Source: [Clostridium] scindens (lineage in GTDB: Bacteria > Bacillota > Clostridia > Lachnospirales > Lachnospiraceae). Taken from it: DNA of 64,000 bases. Numbering within the stretch: the first letter of the stretch is position 1; every line of letters begins with the position of its first letter. This document shows, in pieces, positions 8,669 through 18,198 of the stretch. The position numbers and the translations under genes are program-made. The stretch lies in contig NZ_CP080442.1 of NCBI RefSeq assembly GCF_019597925.1, positions 599,001 through 663,000 of the forward strand, in the 5' to 3' direction. The notes under the pieces are model-generated. The model had not been told where the DNA came from and did no database searches. It saw only the letters and a program-made list of their open reading frames with translations.

Positions 8669-9571
8669 ATGGATATGCTGACATTATCCCATGTATCCAA
8701 GCGCTTTGGCGCAAATCAGGTGATCGATGACTTGAACTTTAAGGTTCCGGCACATTCGATCTATGGGTTTATCGGACAGAATGGGGCAGGAAAGACGACT
8801 ACGATGAAGATGATATTGGGGCTTCTTAAGGCAGATTCCGGAGACATCCTTGTAAATGGCGAGAAGGTCTGCTATGGGCAGAATAGGACGAACCGCTATA
8901 TTGGCTATCTTCCGGATGTGCCGGAGTTCTATTCTTACATGACGCCGATGGAGTACCTGGCATTGTGCGGCGAGATTACGGGAATGCAGAAAACACTGAT
9001 CCGCAAACGGTCTATGGAACTCCTGGAACTAGTAGGACTTGAGAAGTCTGACAAGAGAATCCAGGGATTCTCAAGAGGGATGAAGCAAAGGCTGGGCATC
9101 GCACAGGCCCTCCTTAACAGTCCGAAACTTCTGATCTGCGATGAGCCTACGTCCGCCTTGGATCCGCTGGGAAGAAAAGAGATACTGGATATCCTTCTGG
9201 CGGTAAGGGAACATACGACCGTCGTGTTCTCTACGCACATTCTCTCTGATGTAGAGAAGACTTGTGATGAGATTGGCCTGCTCCATGAAGGAAAGGTTGC
9301 TCTTCAAGGTACTATAGAAGAGATCCGGCAGATTCGGAAAAGCGACGGATTCGAAGTAGAGTTCAGGAATCCGGCGGATTCAGAAAAAGCCCTCCGGTTA
9401 TGGGCAGGAGGCGAGCGCAAGGGGAAGAATCTGATTTTCTTTGCAAAGCAGGATGAGAAAGATATGGCATCCGCCATGCAGGGCATGTCAAAGTCCGGAA
9501 TCTATCCGCTTCGCATGGAAATGCGGGAACCTACGCTGGAAGCGTTGTTTATGGAGGTGGTAGGAAGATGA
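8669..9571 (+). CDS. ABC transporter ATP-binding protein
   Basis: A 300-residue ABC ATPase with Walker A GQNGAGKTT (about residues 34-42), signature FSRGMKQRLG in place of LSGGQ, Walker B LLICDEPTSALDP and switch histidine FSTHILSD. A C-terminal extension of about 80 residues is typical of the CcmA/NatA-type exporter ATPases. It overlaps the permease gene by 4 bp. With the XRE regulator and PLDc_N protein it forms a four-gene operon, plausibly for peptide or antibiotic export or resistance. Confidence 0.92.
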   Translation: MDMLTLSHVSKRFGANQVIDDLNFKVPAHSIYGFIGQNGAGKTTTMKMILGLLKADSGDILVNGEKVCYGQNRTNRYIGYLPDVPEFYSYMTPMEYLALCGEITGMQKTLIRKRSMELLELVGLEKSDKRIQGFSRGMKQRLGIAQALLNSPKLLICDEPTSALDPLGRKEILDILLAVREHTTVVFSTHILSDVEKTCDEIGLLHEGKVALQGTIEEIRQIRKSDGFEVEFRNPADSEKALRLWAGGERKGKNLIFFAKQDEKDMASAMQGMSKSGIYPLRMEMREPTLEALFMEVVGR

Positions 9572-10341
9572 GGCAGTTAAGCGCATTTCTAAGAAAAGAA
9601 GGAATGGAGTTCATCCGTACGGGTAAGATCTGGATTCTTCTGATCATATTCATATTGTTTGGCATCATGAATCCGGCAATCGCCAAATTGACGCCCTGGA
9701 TGGTAGAGACGATGTCAGACAGCCTTGCAGAGTCGGGGATGGTGCTGACGGAGGTTAAGGTCAATGCCATGACTTCCTGGAACCAGTTCTACAAAAATAT
9801 ATCCATGGCGCTGATCATCTTTGCTCTGATGCTCAGCGGGATCCTGACAACGGAATACCAGAAGGGCACCTTGGTAAATATGCTGACCAAAGGCCTGGTC
9901 AGGTGGAAGGTAGTGGGGGCAAAAGCCATCGCGTCTATCGGTCTGTGGACAGTCTGCTATTGGCTGTGCTATGGCATCACATACGGATATAATATGTATT
10001 TCTGGGATAATAGCATCGCCTCGCATGTTGCCTTTGCGGCCTTGTGCGTCTATCTGCTGGGAATCTGGGTCATGCTCCTGATCCTGCTGATATCCACGCT
10101 GCTTAAATCCGCTTCAGGGGTGCTGGCAGTGACGGGCGTAGCAGTCATTGCCAGTTATGTGGCCGGAATGTTCGGAAAGATTGGGGAATATCTGCCGATA
10201 CGGCTGCTCTCTGCTGGTAATCTGCTGGCGGGCAGCATGTCACCTGAGGATTTCTGGAAGGCGATAGCGGTGGCCCTGGCATCTGGCGTGGCGTTCTTTA
10301 TATTGTCAGTGGCGTGCTTTAATAGAAAGAATATTGGATAG
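9568..10341 (+). CDS. ABC transporter permease (ABC-2 type)
   Basis: A 257-residue membrane protein with about six hydrophobic segments, beginning with a cytosolic N-terminus and IWILLIIFILFGIMNPAIA. The GILTTEYQKGTLVNMLTKGL stretch is the coupling region typical of ABC-2 permeases. It is translated with the ATPase through an ATGA overlap and is the last gene of the operon, followed by a terminator. Confidence 0.88.
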   Translation: MRQLSAFLRKEGMEFIRTGKIWILLIIFILFGIMNPAIAKLTPWMVETMSDSLAESGMVLTEVKVNAMTSWNQFYKNISMALIIFALMLSGILTTEYQKGTLVNMLTKGLVRWKVVGAKAIASIGLWTVCYWLCYGITYGYNMYFWDNSIASHVAFAALCVYLLGIWVMLLILLISTLLKSASGVLAVTGVAVIASYVAGMFGKIGEYLPIRLLSAGNLLAGSMSPEDFWKAIAVALASGVAFFILSVACFNRKNIG

Positions 10342-10344
10342 AGT

Positions 10345-10376
10345 GCCTGGGGAATTGCGATTCCCCAGGCTTGTGT
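10345..10376 (+). terminator. Terminator of the XRE-ABC operon
   Basis: A perfect 10-bp stem (10345-10354 with 10361-10370), 6-base loop, then a T-rich stretch. Confidence 0.8.
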
Positions 10377-10412
10377 TATAATATAATCCATAAATTAGAA
10401 TGGAGATCTATC

Positions 10413-11618
10413 ATGCTGTATACAATACCTGACTATTATCAGAATTTCAAATGCACGGCCGATGAGTGCGAGGACACCTGCTGCGCCGGATGGCAGATTG
10501 CCATCGACAGGAAATCCCTGGTCCGCTATGGAAAGGTGTCCGGGAAGTTTCGAAGAAGGCTTAATCGTTCCATCCGGTGGCTGGAAGGAACCTTTAAGCA
10601 GGGCGAGGGCGGAAGATGTGCCTTTCTGAATGAAGAGAATTTGTGCGATCTGTATTCTGCCCTTGGCAAAGAGAGCCTTTGCAGGACTTGCAGGCTGTAT
10701 CCGAGGCATATCGAGGAGTTCGAAGGCGTGCGGGAAGTCACGCTGTCCATCTCCTGCCCGGAGGTGGCGAGAATCCTGCTTAAAAAAGAAGAACCGGCAA
10801 GGTTCCTGGAATACGAGAAGGAAGGCGAAGAAGCGTATGAAGATTTTGATCTGCTTGTGTATTCCAAACTGGCGGAGGGACGGGAGGTCTTGCTCAATAT
10901 CCTAAGGGACCGGGAACTTGGGCTTGATTTGCGGACTGGGCTTGTGCTGGCGCTGGCCCATGATATGCAGGTGAGGCTTAAAAAGGGAGAAGTGTTTTCC
11001 TGCGACCAGGTCTTTGAACGCTACCAGAAAGAAAAAGCCAGGGAATTTATCAGACTGAAACTTATGGAGTCGGGAGACAATATAGAAGAAAGATATGCGT
11101 TTTCCAGGCAAATGTTCCAGAACCTGTACCAGCTGGAATTACTCCGGGAAGACTGGGAGTCTCATCTGCGCGAGTCGGAGTACCTGCTGTATGGAAGCAT
11201 GGATGACAGTCAGGATAGCCGGGACGCCTATGGGAAGATGCACCAGGATTTCGCCGCATGGCTTACGGCCAATATGCCGGAATGGGAAATCCAGTGCGAG
11301 CAGCTGCTGGTATATTTTATCTATACGTATTTCTGCGGGGCCGTCTATGACGGGAGAGCCTACGCGAAGATCCAGATGGCTGTGGTCAGCGTTATGCTGA
11401 TCTACGAGATGCTGGCGGCAAGGTGGAGGAAGAATGAGAAGCAGCTGGACTTTGAGGATGTGGTGGAGATTGTCTACCGCTATTCCAGGGAAGTGGAGCA
11501 TTCAGACCAGAATCTGGAGGCAATGGAGCAAATGATGGAAGAACAATTGGTCCCATGGTTTTCAAAGGAGAGATGCAAGGAAAGGATTGAGGGAAAGGAA
11601 GGAAAGATATGGATGTAA
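10413..11618 (+). CDS. FliB-like lysine N-methylase
   Basis: A 401-residue protein of the FliB family, which in Salmonella methylates flagellin lysines. The N-terminus carries the cysteine cluster CTADECEDTCCAGW, and further cysteines (CAFLNEENLCD, SLCRTCRLYPRH) follow, giving a probable Fe-S or metal centre. The ATG at 10413 has GGAG about 8 bp upstream. No flagellar genes lie in the window, and homologues are common in non-flagellated clostridia, so the true target may differ. It overlaps the aminopeptidase gene by 10 bp. Confidence 0.8.
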   Translation: MLYTIPDYYQNFKCTADECEDTCCAGWQIAIDRKSLVRYGKVSGKFRRRLNRSIRWLEGTFKQGEGGRCAFLNEENLCDLYSALGKESLCRTCRLYPRHIEEFEGVREVTLSISCPEVARILLKKEEPARFLEYEKEGEEAYEDFDLLVYSKLAEGREVLLNILRDRELGLDLRTGLVLALAHDMQVRLKKGEVFSCDQVFERYQKEKAREFIRLKLMESGDNIEERYAFSRQMFQNLYQLELLREDWESHLRESEYLLYGSMDDSQDSRDAYGKMHQDFAAWLTANMPEWEIQCEQLLVYFIYTYFCGAVYDGRAYAKIQMAVVSVMLIYEMLAARWRKNEKQLDFEDVVEIVYRYSREVEHSDQNLEAMEQMMEEQLVPWFSKERCKERIEGKEGKIWM

Positions 11619-12970
11619 ATATGACAGGAAATACGGAAGAAAATACGCAAAGAGAGCAAAATCTGAAAACTGCGGGACAACTGTTTTCCTTTATACAGGC
11701 AAGTCCCAGCCCTTTCCATGCGGTTGCGAATATGAAGAGGGAATTGGACGCGCACGGATATGCCCAGCTTCTGGAAGGGGAAGAGTGGAGGCTGGAAGAA
11801 GAGGGGAAATATTATGTCATCCGGAACGGGTCGGCATTGATCGCGTTTCGAATTCCGAAACGGGATTTCTCAGGATTCCAGATTATGGCCAGCCACAGTG
11901 ATTCTCCAAGCTTCAAGATCAAGGAAAACCCGGAGATGGATGTGGAAGGGCATTACGTGAAGCTGAACGTGGAAAAGTATGGAGGGATGCTGTGCGCGCC
12001 TTGGTTTGACAGGCCGCTGTCCGTGGCGGGCAGAGTCATTGTAAAGGACGGAAGCCGCCTCGTGACAAGGCTGGTGAATATAGACCGGGACTTGTGCATG
12101 ATTCCGAATCTGGCGATCCATATGAACCGGGAGGCCAACGAAGGCTACAAATACAACGTCCAGAAAGACATGCTGCCGCTGTATGGAGGCGGAGGATCCG
12201 GGGGAATGTTCATGGAGGACATTGCCCGGGCAGCAGGCGTGGCACAGGAGGATATGATAGGAAGCGATCTATTTTTATATAACCGGATGGAAGGAAGCAT
12301 CTGGGGAGCGCAGGAAGAATTCATTTCCATCGGAAGGCTGGATGACTTACAGTGTGCCTTTGCATCCCTCCAGGCCTTCCTGGAGGCGGATGGCGGAGAA
12401 AGCATTCCGGTACACTGTGTCTATGACAATGAAGAGGTGGGGAGCGGTACGAAACAAGGCGCTGGCTCTACGTTCCTTCTGGATACGCTGCTGCGGATCA
12501 ATGAAGGGCTTGGGCGAAGCCCGGGCCAGTACCGCCAGGCGCTGGCATCCAGCTTCATGCTGTCTGCGGACAATGCTCATGGCGTACATCCCAATTATCC
12601 AGAGAAGGCCTGCCCGACGAATCGGCCTTATCTGAATGAAGGAATCGTGATAAAATACAGCGCGAACCAGAAGTATACCACGGATGGGATGGCTGCGGCA
12701 GTATTTACGCAGATTTGCGAAAGAGCCGGCGTTCCCGTGCAGAAGTTCCTCAACCGTTCGGATATTCTGGGAGGCTCTACCTTGGGCAATATCTCAGGAA
12801 CCCAGGTAGCGCTGAATTCAGTGGACATCGGACTGGCCCAGCTTGCCATGCATTCACCGTATGAGACGGGCGGCATAAAAGATACGGATTATCTGATCGC
12901 GGCGGCAAAGGAGTTCTTCCGGGCATCGGTGGTGGAAATAGGCAGCGGAGAATACCGGGTGAAGGAGTAA
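11609..12970 (+). CDS. M18 family aminopeptidase
   Basis: A 453-residue cytosolic metallo-aminopeptidase of the aspartyl-aminopeptidase family, removing N-terminal residues from peptides with two metal ions per active site. Metal-ligand motifs are MASHSDSPSFKIK (His-x-Asp), DNEEVGSGTKQGAGS (Glu-Glu) and SADNAHGVHPNY; the final His lies near LAMHSPYETG. Length matches the family. The start overlaps the end of the FliB-like gene; a second ATG at 11621 is an alternative start. Confidence 0.92.
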   Translation: MDVNMTGNTEENTQREQNLKTAGQLFSFIQASPSPFHAVANMKRELDAHGYAQLLEGEEWRLEEEGKYYVIRNGSALIAFRIPKRDFSGFQIMASHSDSPSFKIKENPEMDVEGHYVKLNVEKYGGMLCAPWFDRPLSVAGRVIVKDGSRLVTRLVNIDRDLCMIPNLAIHMNREANEGYKYNVQKDMLPLYGGGGSGGMFMEDIARAAGVAQEDMIGSDLFLYNRMEGSIWGAQEEFISIGRLDDLQCAFASLQAFLEADGGESIPVHCVYDNEEVGSGTKQGAGSTFLLDTLLRINEGLGRSPGQYRQALASSFMLSADNAHGVHPNYPEKACPTNRPYLNEGIVIKYSANQKYTTDGMAAAVFTQICERAGVPVQKFLNRSDILGGSTLGNISGTQVALNSVDIGLAQLAMHSPYETGGIKDTDYLIAAAKEFFRASVVEIGSGEYRVKE

Positions 12971-12989
12971 GAAGAGATCCTCCCGCTCT

Positions 12990-13018
12990 TTGACTTCTGC
13001 TCCCAAAAGTACTATAAT
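12990..13018 (+). promoter_or_regulatory. Promoter for the DUF6465 gene
   Basis: TTGACT (12990-12995), 17-bp spacer, TATAAT (13013-13018), 34 bp before the start codon. Confidence 0.7.
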
Positions 13019-13052
13019 TCGATAGTAAATGACAGAAAGGGAGTTGGAAATC

Positions 13053-13340
13053 ATGAGTAAAAGAATCGACAAGAAGAGAATGAAGAGACAGGCGGAAATC
13101 ACATCTGCACCGCGCGATATAAAGGCGCCGGCGGCAAAAGAGGCAGAGAATATAGACTTCTACATCCAGTATCAGGGCCAGGAGTACCTGGAGAGGGAGA
13201 TTATAGAGCGAATCAAGGAAAAATGCAAGGTAGAGGGGGCTTTGACTTCAGGAAATGAAAAGTTATCTGTCTACCTGAAGCCGGAAGAACAGAAAGCGTA
13301 CTATACGTGCGGCAGTTTAAGCGGGGATATAGATATCTAA
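13053..13340 (+). CDS. DUF6465 family protein
   Basis: A 95-residue basic protein: a Lys-rich N-terminus (MSKRIDKKRMKRQAE), then a compact domain (IDFYIQYQGQEYLEREI ... LSVYLKPEEQKAYYT) typical of DUF6465, a small Lachnospiraceae family of unknown function. The ATG at 13053 follows GAAAGGGAG; the frame extends to 13029 but a good promoter and ribosome site favour the internal start. It is monocistronic, between a promoter and a terminator. Confidence 0.8.
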   Translation: MSKRIDKKRMKRQAEITSAPRDIKAPAAKEAENIDFYIQYQGQEYLEREIIERIKEKCKVEGALTSGNEKLSVYLKPEEQKAYYTCGSLSGDIDI

Positions 13341-13356
13341 CCTATGAGGAATAGAT

Positions 13357-13406
13357 AAGGCTCCGGGACGGCAATGGCAAATATGCCAGGACTGTCCCGG
13401 AGCCTT
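13357..13406. terminator. Bidirectional terminator between DUF6465 gene and carB
   Basis: A perfect 13-bp GC-rich stem (13357-13369 with 13394-13406) with a 24-base loop that contains a smaller hairpin. It lies between convergent genes. Confidence 0.85.
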
Positions 13407-13421
13407 TGGTTTATATGAGAT

Positions 13422-16400
13422 TTATTCTACAAAACCGATCTCGCTGTGCAATTGCTGCAATGATTTTACATCTCCGTTGCCATGCTCTTTCACGTAGCGG
13501 ATTCCCTTAGCAGTTGCCCTTGCAGCCGCGATGGTGGTCATGTAAGGAATCTTGCCTTTGATGGCAGCCTTGCGCAGGTAACTGTCATCGTGGACGCTGT
13601 CCTTGCCTACCGGAGAGTTTACGATCAGGTCGATCTTGCCGTTGGTGATCATATCCAGGATATTCGGACGGCCTTCGTAGAGTTTCTTTACCTTCTCGGC
13701 CTCGATTCCCGCTTCGCGGATCAGATCACAGGTAGTTCCTGTAGCTACGATCTTGAATCCATCTTCGGCGAAGCTTCTGGCAATCTCAACGACCTCTGCC
13801 TTGTCCTTGCGGTTTACGGAGATCAGTACCGTACCGTTAAGAGGCAGTTTGGACTGGGCGGCTTCCTGTGCCTTATAGAAGGCTTCTCCATAGGATGGAG
13901 ACAGGCCCAGGACTTCTCCGGTGGAACGCATCTCAGGCCCTAATACCGGGTCGACTTCCTGGAACATGTTGAACGGGAATACGGCTTCCTTGACGCCGAA
14001 GTAAGGAATTACCTGTTCTTTTAATTCCGGTACCGGCGATGGGCGTCCTGTGATGTCGGAAGTGATGATGTCTGTTGCCAGAGGCACCATGCGGATGTTG
14101 CAGACCTTGGATACCAGCGGTACCGTACGGGATGCGCGTGGATTGGCCTCCAGCACGTATACTTTGCCATTCTCGATGGCATACTGCATGTTCATCAGGC
14201 CCTTGACATGCATTTCTTCTGCGATCTTTCTTGTATATTCCTTGATGGTCCTTACATTTTCTTCAGAAATATGTACGGACGGGATGATGCAGGCGGAGTC
14301 TCCGGAATGTACGCCGGCAAGCTCGATATGCTCCATAACCGCTGGAACGAATGCGTGGGTTCCGTCGCTGATCGCGTCTGCTTCACACTCGAGGGCGTGG
14401 TTCAGGAACCGGTCGATCAGGATCGGACGGTCAGGCGTTACGCCAACGGCAGCCTTCATGTATCCTTCCATGCTTTCGTCATCATAGACCACTTCCATGC
14501 CGCGGCCGCCAAGAACGTAAGATGGGCGGACCATAACCGGATAGCCAATCTCTCTGGCGATAGCCAGCGCTTCTTCAACGGTGGTTGCCATACCAGATTC
14601 CGGCATAGGAATCTCTAATTTTTCCATCATCTCGCGGAACAGGTCGCGGTCTTCTGCCAGGTCGATGACAGATGGCGAGGTTCCCAGAATCCTGACGCCA
14701 TTCTTCTCAAGCTCGGATGCAAGGTTCAGAGGAGTCTGTCCGCCGAACTGGGCGATAACGCCAAGCGGCTTTTCCTTATTATAAATGCTTAGCACGTCTT
14801 CCAGAGTCAGAGGCTCGAAATACAGCTTGTCAGAAGTATCGTAGTCGGTGGAAACCGTCTCTGGATTGCAGTTGACGATAATCGTCTCGAATCCCAGCTT
14901 CTTAAGAGCCAGCGAAGCGTGTACGCAGCAGTAGTCAAACTCGATGCCCTGCCCGATACGGTTCGGGCCTCCGCCGAGAATCATGATCTTTGGCTTGTCT
15001 GTACTTACCGGATTCTTGTCTGGCGCATTATAGGTAGAGTAGTAGTAAGCGCTGTCAGGCGTTCCGCTTACGTGCACGCCTTCCCATGCTTCCTCCACGC
15101 CAAGTGCTAGGCGGCGGTTGCGGATATCGTCTTCCGGAATCTCCAGGATCTGGCTTAGATATTTATCTGAGAAGCCATCTTTCTTCGCCGCGGTCAGCAT
15201 CTCGTCGGATGGGAGGCTTCCTTTTCCGGCTGCAAGCGCTTCTTCTTCCTCCACCAGTTCTTTCATCTGCTGGATAAAGTAAGTCTTAACCTTGGTGATC
15301 TCGAAGATCTCCTCCACGGTCGCTCCCTTGCGGAGCGCTTCATACATGATGAAGTGACGGTCGCTGGACGGAGTGATCAGCATCTGGAGAAGCTGATCCT
15401 TAGTCTTCGCGTTATAATCCTTGGCGTAACCCAGGCCATAACGGCCGGTCTCAAGGCTTCGGATAGCCTTCTGGAAGGCCTCTTTGTAAGTCTTTCCAAT
15501 ACTCATGACTTCGCCAACTGCGCGCATCTGGGTGCCAAGCTTATCTTCTACGCCTTTGAACTTCTCAAACGCCCAGCGGGCGAACTTGATTACGACATAA
15601 TCCCCATCCGGTACATATTTGTCCAAGGTTCCATACTTGCCGCAAGGGATATCCTTAAGCGTAAGGCCGGTTGCCAGCATGGCGGATACCAGGGCGATCG
15701 GGAATCCGGTAGCCTTGGAAGCCAATGCGGAAGAACGGGAAGTTCTCGGGTTGATCTCGATGACGACGATACGGTCGCTGACAGGATCGTGGGCGAACTG
15801 TACGTTGGTGCCGCCGATAACCTGTACGGACTCTACAATCTTGTAAGCCTGTTCCTGCAGACGCTTCTGGCATTCCTCTGAAATAGTAAGCATCGGAGCA
15901 GAACAGAAAGAATCTCCGGTGTGTACGCCCAGGGGGTCGATATTCTCGATGAAGCACACGGTAATCATATTGTTGTCGGCATCGCGGACGATCTCAAGTT
16001 CAAGTTCTTCCCAGCCCAGGATGGATTCTTCTACCAGGACCTGTCCCACAAGACTGGCCTGAAGGCCTCTTGCGCATACCGTCTTTAACTCATCCTTATT
16101 ATAAACCAGGCCGCCGCCTGCGCCGCCCATGGTGTAGGCTGGTCGAAGCACGACAGGATAGCCAAGGTCATCAGCGATCGCCAGCGCTTCTTCTACCGTG
16201 TAGGCAACTTCGCTTCTGGCCATCTCGATGCCAAGGGCATCCATGGACTTCTTGAATTCAATACGGTCCTCGCCGCGCTCGATGGCATCCACCTGTACGC
16301 CGATAACCTGTACGTTGTACTTTTCCAGAATGCCTGCCTTTGCAAGTTCTGAACAAAGATTCAGCCCAGACTGTCCTCCCAGGTTTGGAAGAAGCGCATC

Positions 16401-16649
16401 CGGGCGCTCTTTGGCGATGATCTGCTCAAGCCTCTCTACATTTAATGGCTCTATATAAGTGACATCCGCTGTCTCCGGGTCGGTCATGATGGTAGCTGGA
16501 TTGGAATTGACCAGCACGATCTCATAACCCAGCTTGCGCAGCGCTTTGCAGGCTTGGGTACCCGAATAGTCGAATTCGCAGGCCTGTCCGATGATGATCG
16601 GTCCAGAGCCGATAATAAGTACTTTGTGAATATCTGTTCTCTTTGGCAT
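13422..16649 (-). CDS. carB: Carbamoyl-phosphate synthase large subunit
   Basis: A 1075-residue enzyme that makes carbamoyl phosphate from ammonia, bicarbonate and two ATP for pyrimidines and arginine. Two ATP-grasp halves are visible, each with a glycine-rich loop (RPAYTMGGAGGG and RPSYVLGGRGME) and repeated ANPRxSR/NPRTSRSS motifs, followed by the C-terminal MGS-like allosteric domain (ATGTTCDLIREAGIEAEKV, VNSPVGKD). Full length. The start has AGGAGG in place. The glutaminase subunit gene carA is not adjacent, so it must be elsewhere or the enzyme relies on free ammonia. Confidence 0.97.
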   Translation of the reverse strand: MPKRTDIHKVLIIGSGPIIIGQACEFDYSGTQACKALRKLGYEIVLVNSNPATIMTDPETADVTYIEPLNVERLEQIIAKERPDALLPNLGGQSGLNLCSELAKAGILEKYNVQVIGVQVDAIERGEDRIEFKKSMDALGIEMARSEVAYTVEEALAIADDLGYPVVLRPAYTMGGAGGGLVYNKDELKTVCARGLQASLVGQVLVEESILGWEELELEIVRDADNNMITVCFIENIDPLGVHTGDSFCSAPMLTISEECQKRLQEQAYKIVESVQVIGGTNVQFAHDPVSDRIVVIEINPRTSRSSALASKATGFPIALVSAMLATGLTLKDIPCGKYGTLDKYVPDGDYVVIKFARWAFEKFKGVEDKLGTQMRAVGEVMSIGKTYKEAFQKAIRSLETGRYGLGYAKDYNAKTKDQLLQMLITPSSDRHFIMYEALRKGATVEEIFEITKVKTYFIQQMKELVEEEEALAAGKGSLPSDEMLTAAKKDGFSDKYLSQILEIPEDDIRNRRLALGVEEAWEGVHVSGTPDSAYYYSTYNAPDKNPVSTDKPKIMILGGGPNRIGQGIEFDYCCVHASLALKKLGFETIIVNCNPETVSTDYDTSDKLYFEPLTLEDVLSIYNKEKPLGVIAQFGGQTPLNLASELEKNGVRILGTSPSVIDLAEDRDLFREMMEKLEIPMPESGMATTVEEALAIAREIGYPVMVRPSYVLGGRGMEVVYDDESMEGYMKAAVGVTPDRPILIDRFLNHALECEADAISDGTHAFVPAVMEHIELAGVHSGDSACIIPSVHISEENVRTIKEYTRKIAEEMHVKGLMNMQYAIENGKVYVLEANPRASRTVPLVSKVCNIRMVPLATDIITSDITGRPSPVPELKEQVIPYFGVKEAVFPFNMFQEVDPVLGPEMRSTGEVLGLSPSYGEAFYKAQEAAQSKLPLNGTVLISVNRKDKAEVVEIARSFAEDGFKIVATGTTCDLIREAGIEAEKVKKLYEGRPNILDMITNGKIDLIVNSPVGKDSVHDDSYLRKAAIKGKIPYMTTIAAARATAKGIRYVKEHGNGDVKSLQQLHSEIGFVE

Positions 16650-16926
16650 ATGTATCCTCCTAATATGACATGCATGGCTTATGGAACGCCCGGTTGCGTG
16701 TGCGATTGCGGGCCTCCAAAAAACCCTTTACCCTCTATTATATAGTAGATTGAAAAAAAGGGAATAGGGAATTTCACCAAATATGGAGAAAAATCATGGA
16801 AAATTTCTCAATTTTTTGGCATAAAATATATTTCTTATTAAACTGTGAATTGTAAAAGCCTCTTTCTTATGATAAAGTGGGTATAGATAAATGTTGATTA
16901 AATTTATATGCAAGGGGATAAAAGAC

Positions 16927-18123
16927 ATGGAAAGAAGAGTAGGAACTATATCAAGAGGAATCCGCTGCCCGATTATCCGTGAAGGAGACAATCTGGCGGA
17001 TATTATTGTTGAAAGCGTATTAGAGGCAGCAGAAAGCGAAGGATTCGAACTTCGTGACCGCGACGTGATTGCAGCCACAGAATCCATCGTGGCAAGAGCG
17101 CAGGGAAATTATGCGTCTATCGATGCGATAGCCAAGGATGTCAAGGCGAAATTGGGCGGAGAGACGATAGGAGTCATCTTTCCGATTCTGTCTAGAAACC
17201 GTTTCTCCATCTGTCTGAAGGGTATCGCAAAAGGCGCGAAGAAGGTAGTGCTCATGCTGAGCTACCCAAGCGACGAAGTGGGAAATGAACTGGTTTCCCT
17301 GGACAAGCTTGATGATGCAGGCATTAACCCATACAGCGACGTGATGGATCTTGAGAAATACCGCGAACTGTTCGGAGAGAATAAGCATCCATTTACTGGC
17401 GTGGATTATGTGCAGTATTACAGCGATCTGATCAAAGAGGCAGGGGCTGAAGTGGAAGTTATCTTCGCAAACCAGCCGCAGGAAATCCTGAAGCATGCCA
17501 AGAACGTGCTGACCTGTGACATACATACCAGGGCAAGGACCAAGCGCATCCTGGAGAAGAATGGCGCCAAGGTTGTTCTGGGACTGGACAATATCCTGAC
17601 CTGTCCGGTGGGCGGAAGCGGATGCAATGAACGATTCGGGCTTCTTGGATCTAATAAATCTACAGAGGAATCCGTGAAACTGTTCCCGAGAGACTGCACA
17701 GACCTGGTACTGGAAGTGCAGGGCAAGATTCTTGAAAAGACCGGAAAGCATGTTGAAGTCATGGTATATGGCGACGGCGCTTTCAAAGATCCGGTAGGAA
17801 AGATCTGGGAACTGGCAGATCCTTGCGTATCCGTGGCTCACACCGAAGGGCTTAACGGCACGCCGAATGAAGTCAAATTAAAATATCTTGCAGACAATGA
17901 CTTTAAAGACCTGAAGGGCGAGGAACTCAAAGACGCCATCTCCAAGAGAATCCAGGAGAAGGAAGACGACCTGGTAGGCGATATGTCTTCCCAGGGAACG
18001 ACGCCCCGCCGCCTGACAGACTTGATCGGCTCTCTGTGCGATCTGACCAGCGGTTCTGGTGACAAAGGAACGCCTGTGATTCTGGTACAGGGCTATTTTG
18101 ACAACTTTACCACCGATAAATAA
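16927..18123 (+). CDS. CofE-like gamma-glutamyl ligase domain protein
   Basis: A 398-residue protein related to coenzyme F420-0:L-glutamate ligase (CofE), starting RRVGTISRGIRCPIIREGDN and containing the family's DVIAATESIVARAQGN and NEVKLKYLADND motifs. It is longer than archaeal CofE (about 250). Homologues occur in Firmicutes that are not known to make F420, so the substrate is uncertain. The ATG at 16927 follows AAGGGG. It is 75 bp upstream of the GMP-synthetase-like gene on the same strand, probably one transcript. Confidence 0.8.
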   Translation: MERRVGTISRGIRCPIIREGDNLADIIVESVLEAAESEGFELRDRDVIAATESIVARAQGNYASIDAIAKDVKAKLGGETIGVIFPILSRNRFSICLKGIAKGAKKVVLMLSYPSDEVGNELVSLDKLDDAGINPYSDVMDLEKYRELFGENKHPFTGVDYVQYYSDLIKEAGAEVEVIFANQPQEILKHAKNVLTCDIHTRARTKRILEKNGAKVVLGLDNILTCPVGGSGCNERFGLLGSNKSTEESVKLFPRDCTDLVLEVQGKILEKTGKHVEVMVYGDGAFKDPVGKIWELADPCVSVAHTEGLNGTPNEVKLKYLADNDFKDLKGEELKDAISKRIQEKEDDLVGDMSSQGTTPRRLTDLIGSLCDLTSGSGDKGTPVILVQGYFDNFTTDK

Positions 18124-18198
18124 GCGGCAGACAGGCAGATGCTAATAGATAACGAAGGATTAATGATAGGAAAAAATACTCAGGAGGAAATGAAACGA

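Noticed and set aside
13482..15881. Several long plus-strand frames within carB
   Set aside because: carB is fully intact and conserved on the minus strand; the frames follow its codon pattern and have no starts with ribosome sites.
16650..16926. Possible riboswitch or attenuator in the divergent carB/CofE-like gap
   Set aside because: The gap is AT-rich with a short GC-rich stretch near carB (16685-16720) but no recognisable aptamer core or terminator/antiterminator pair.
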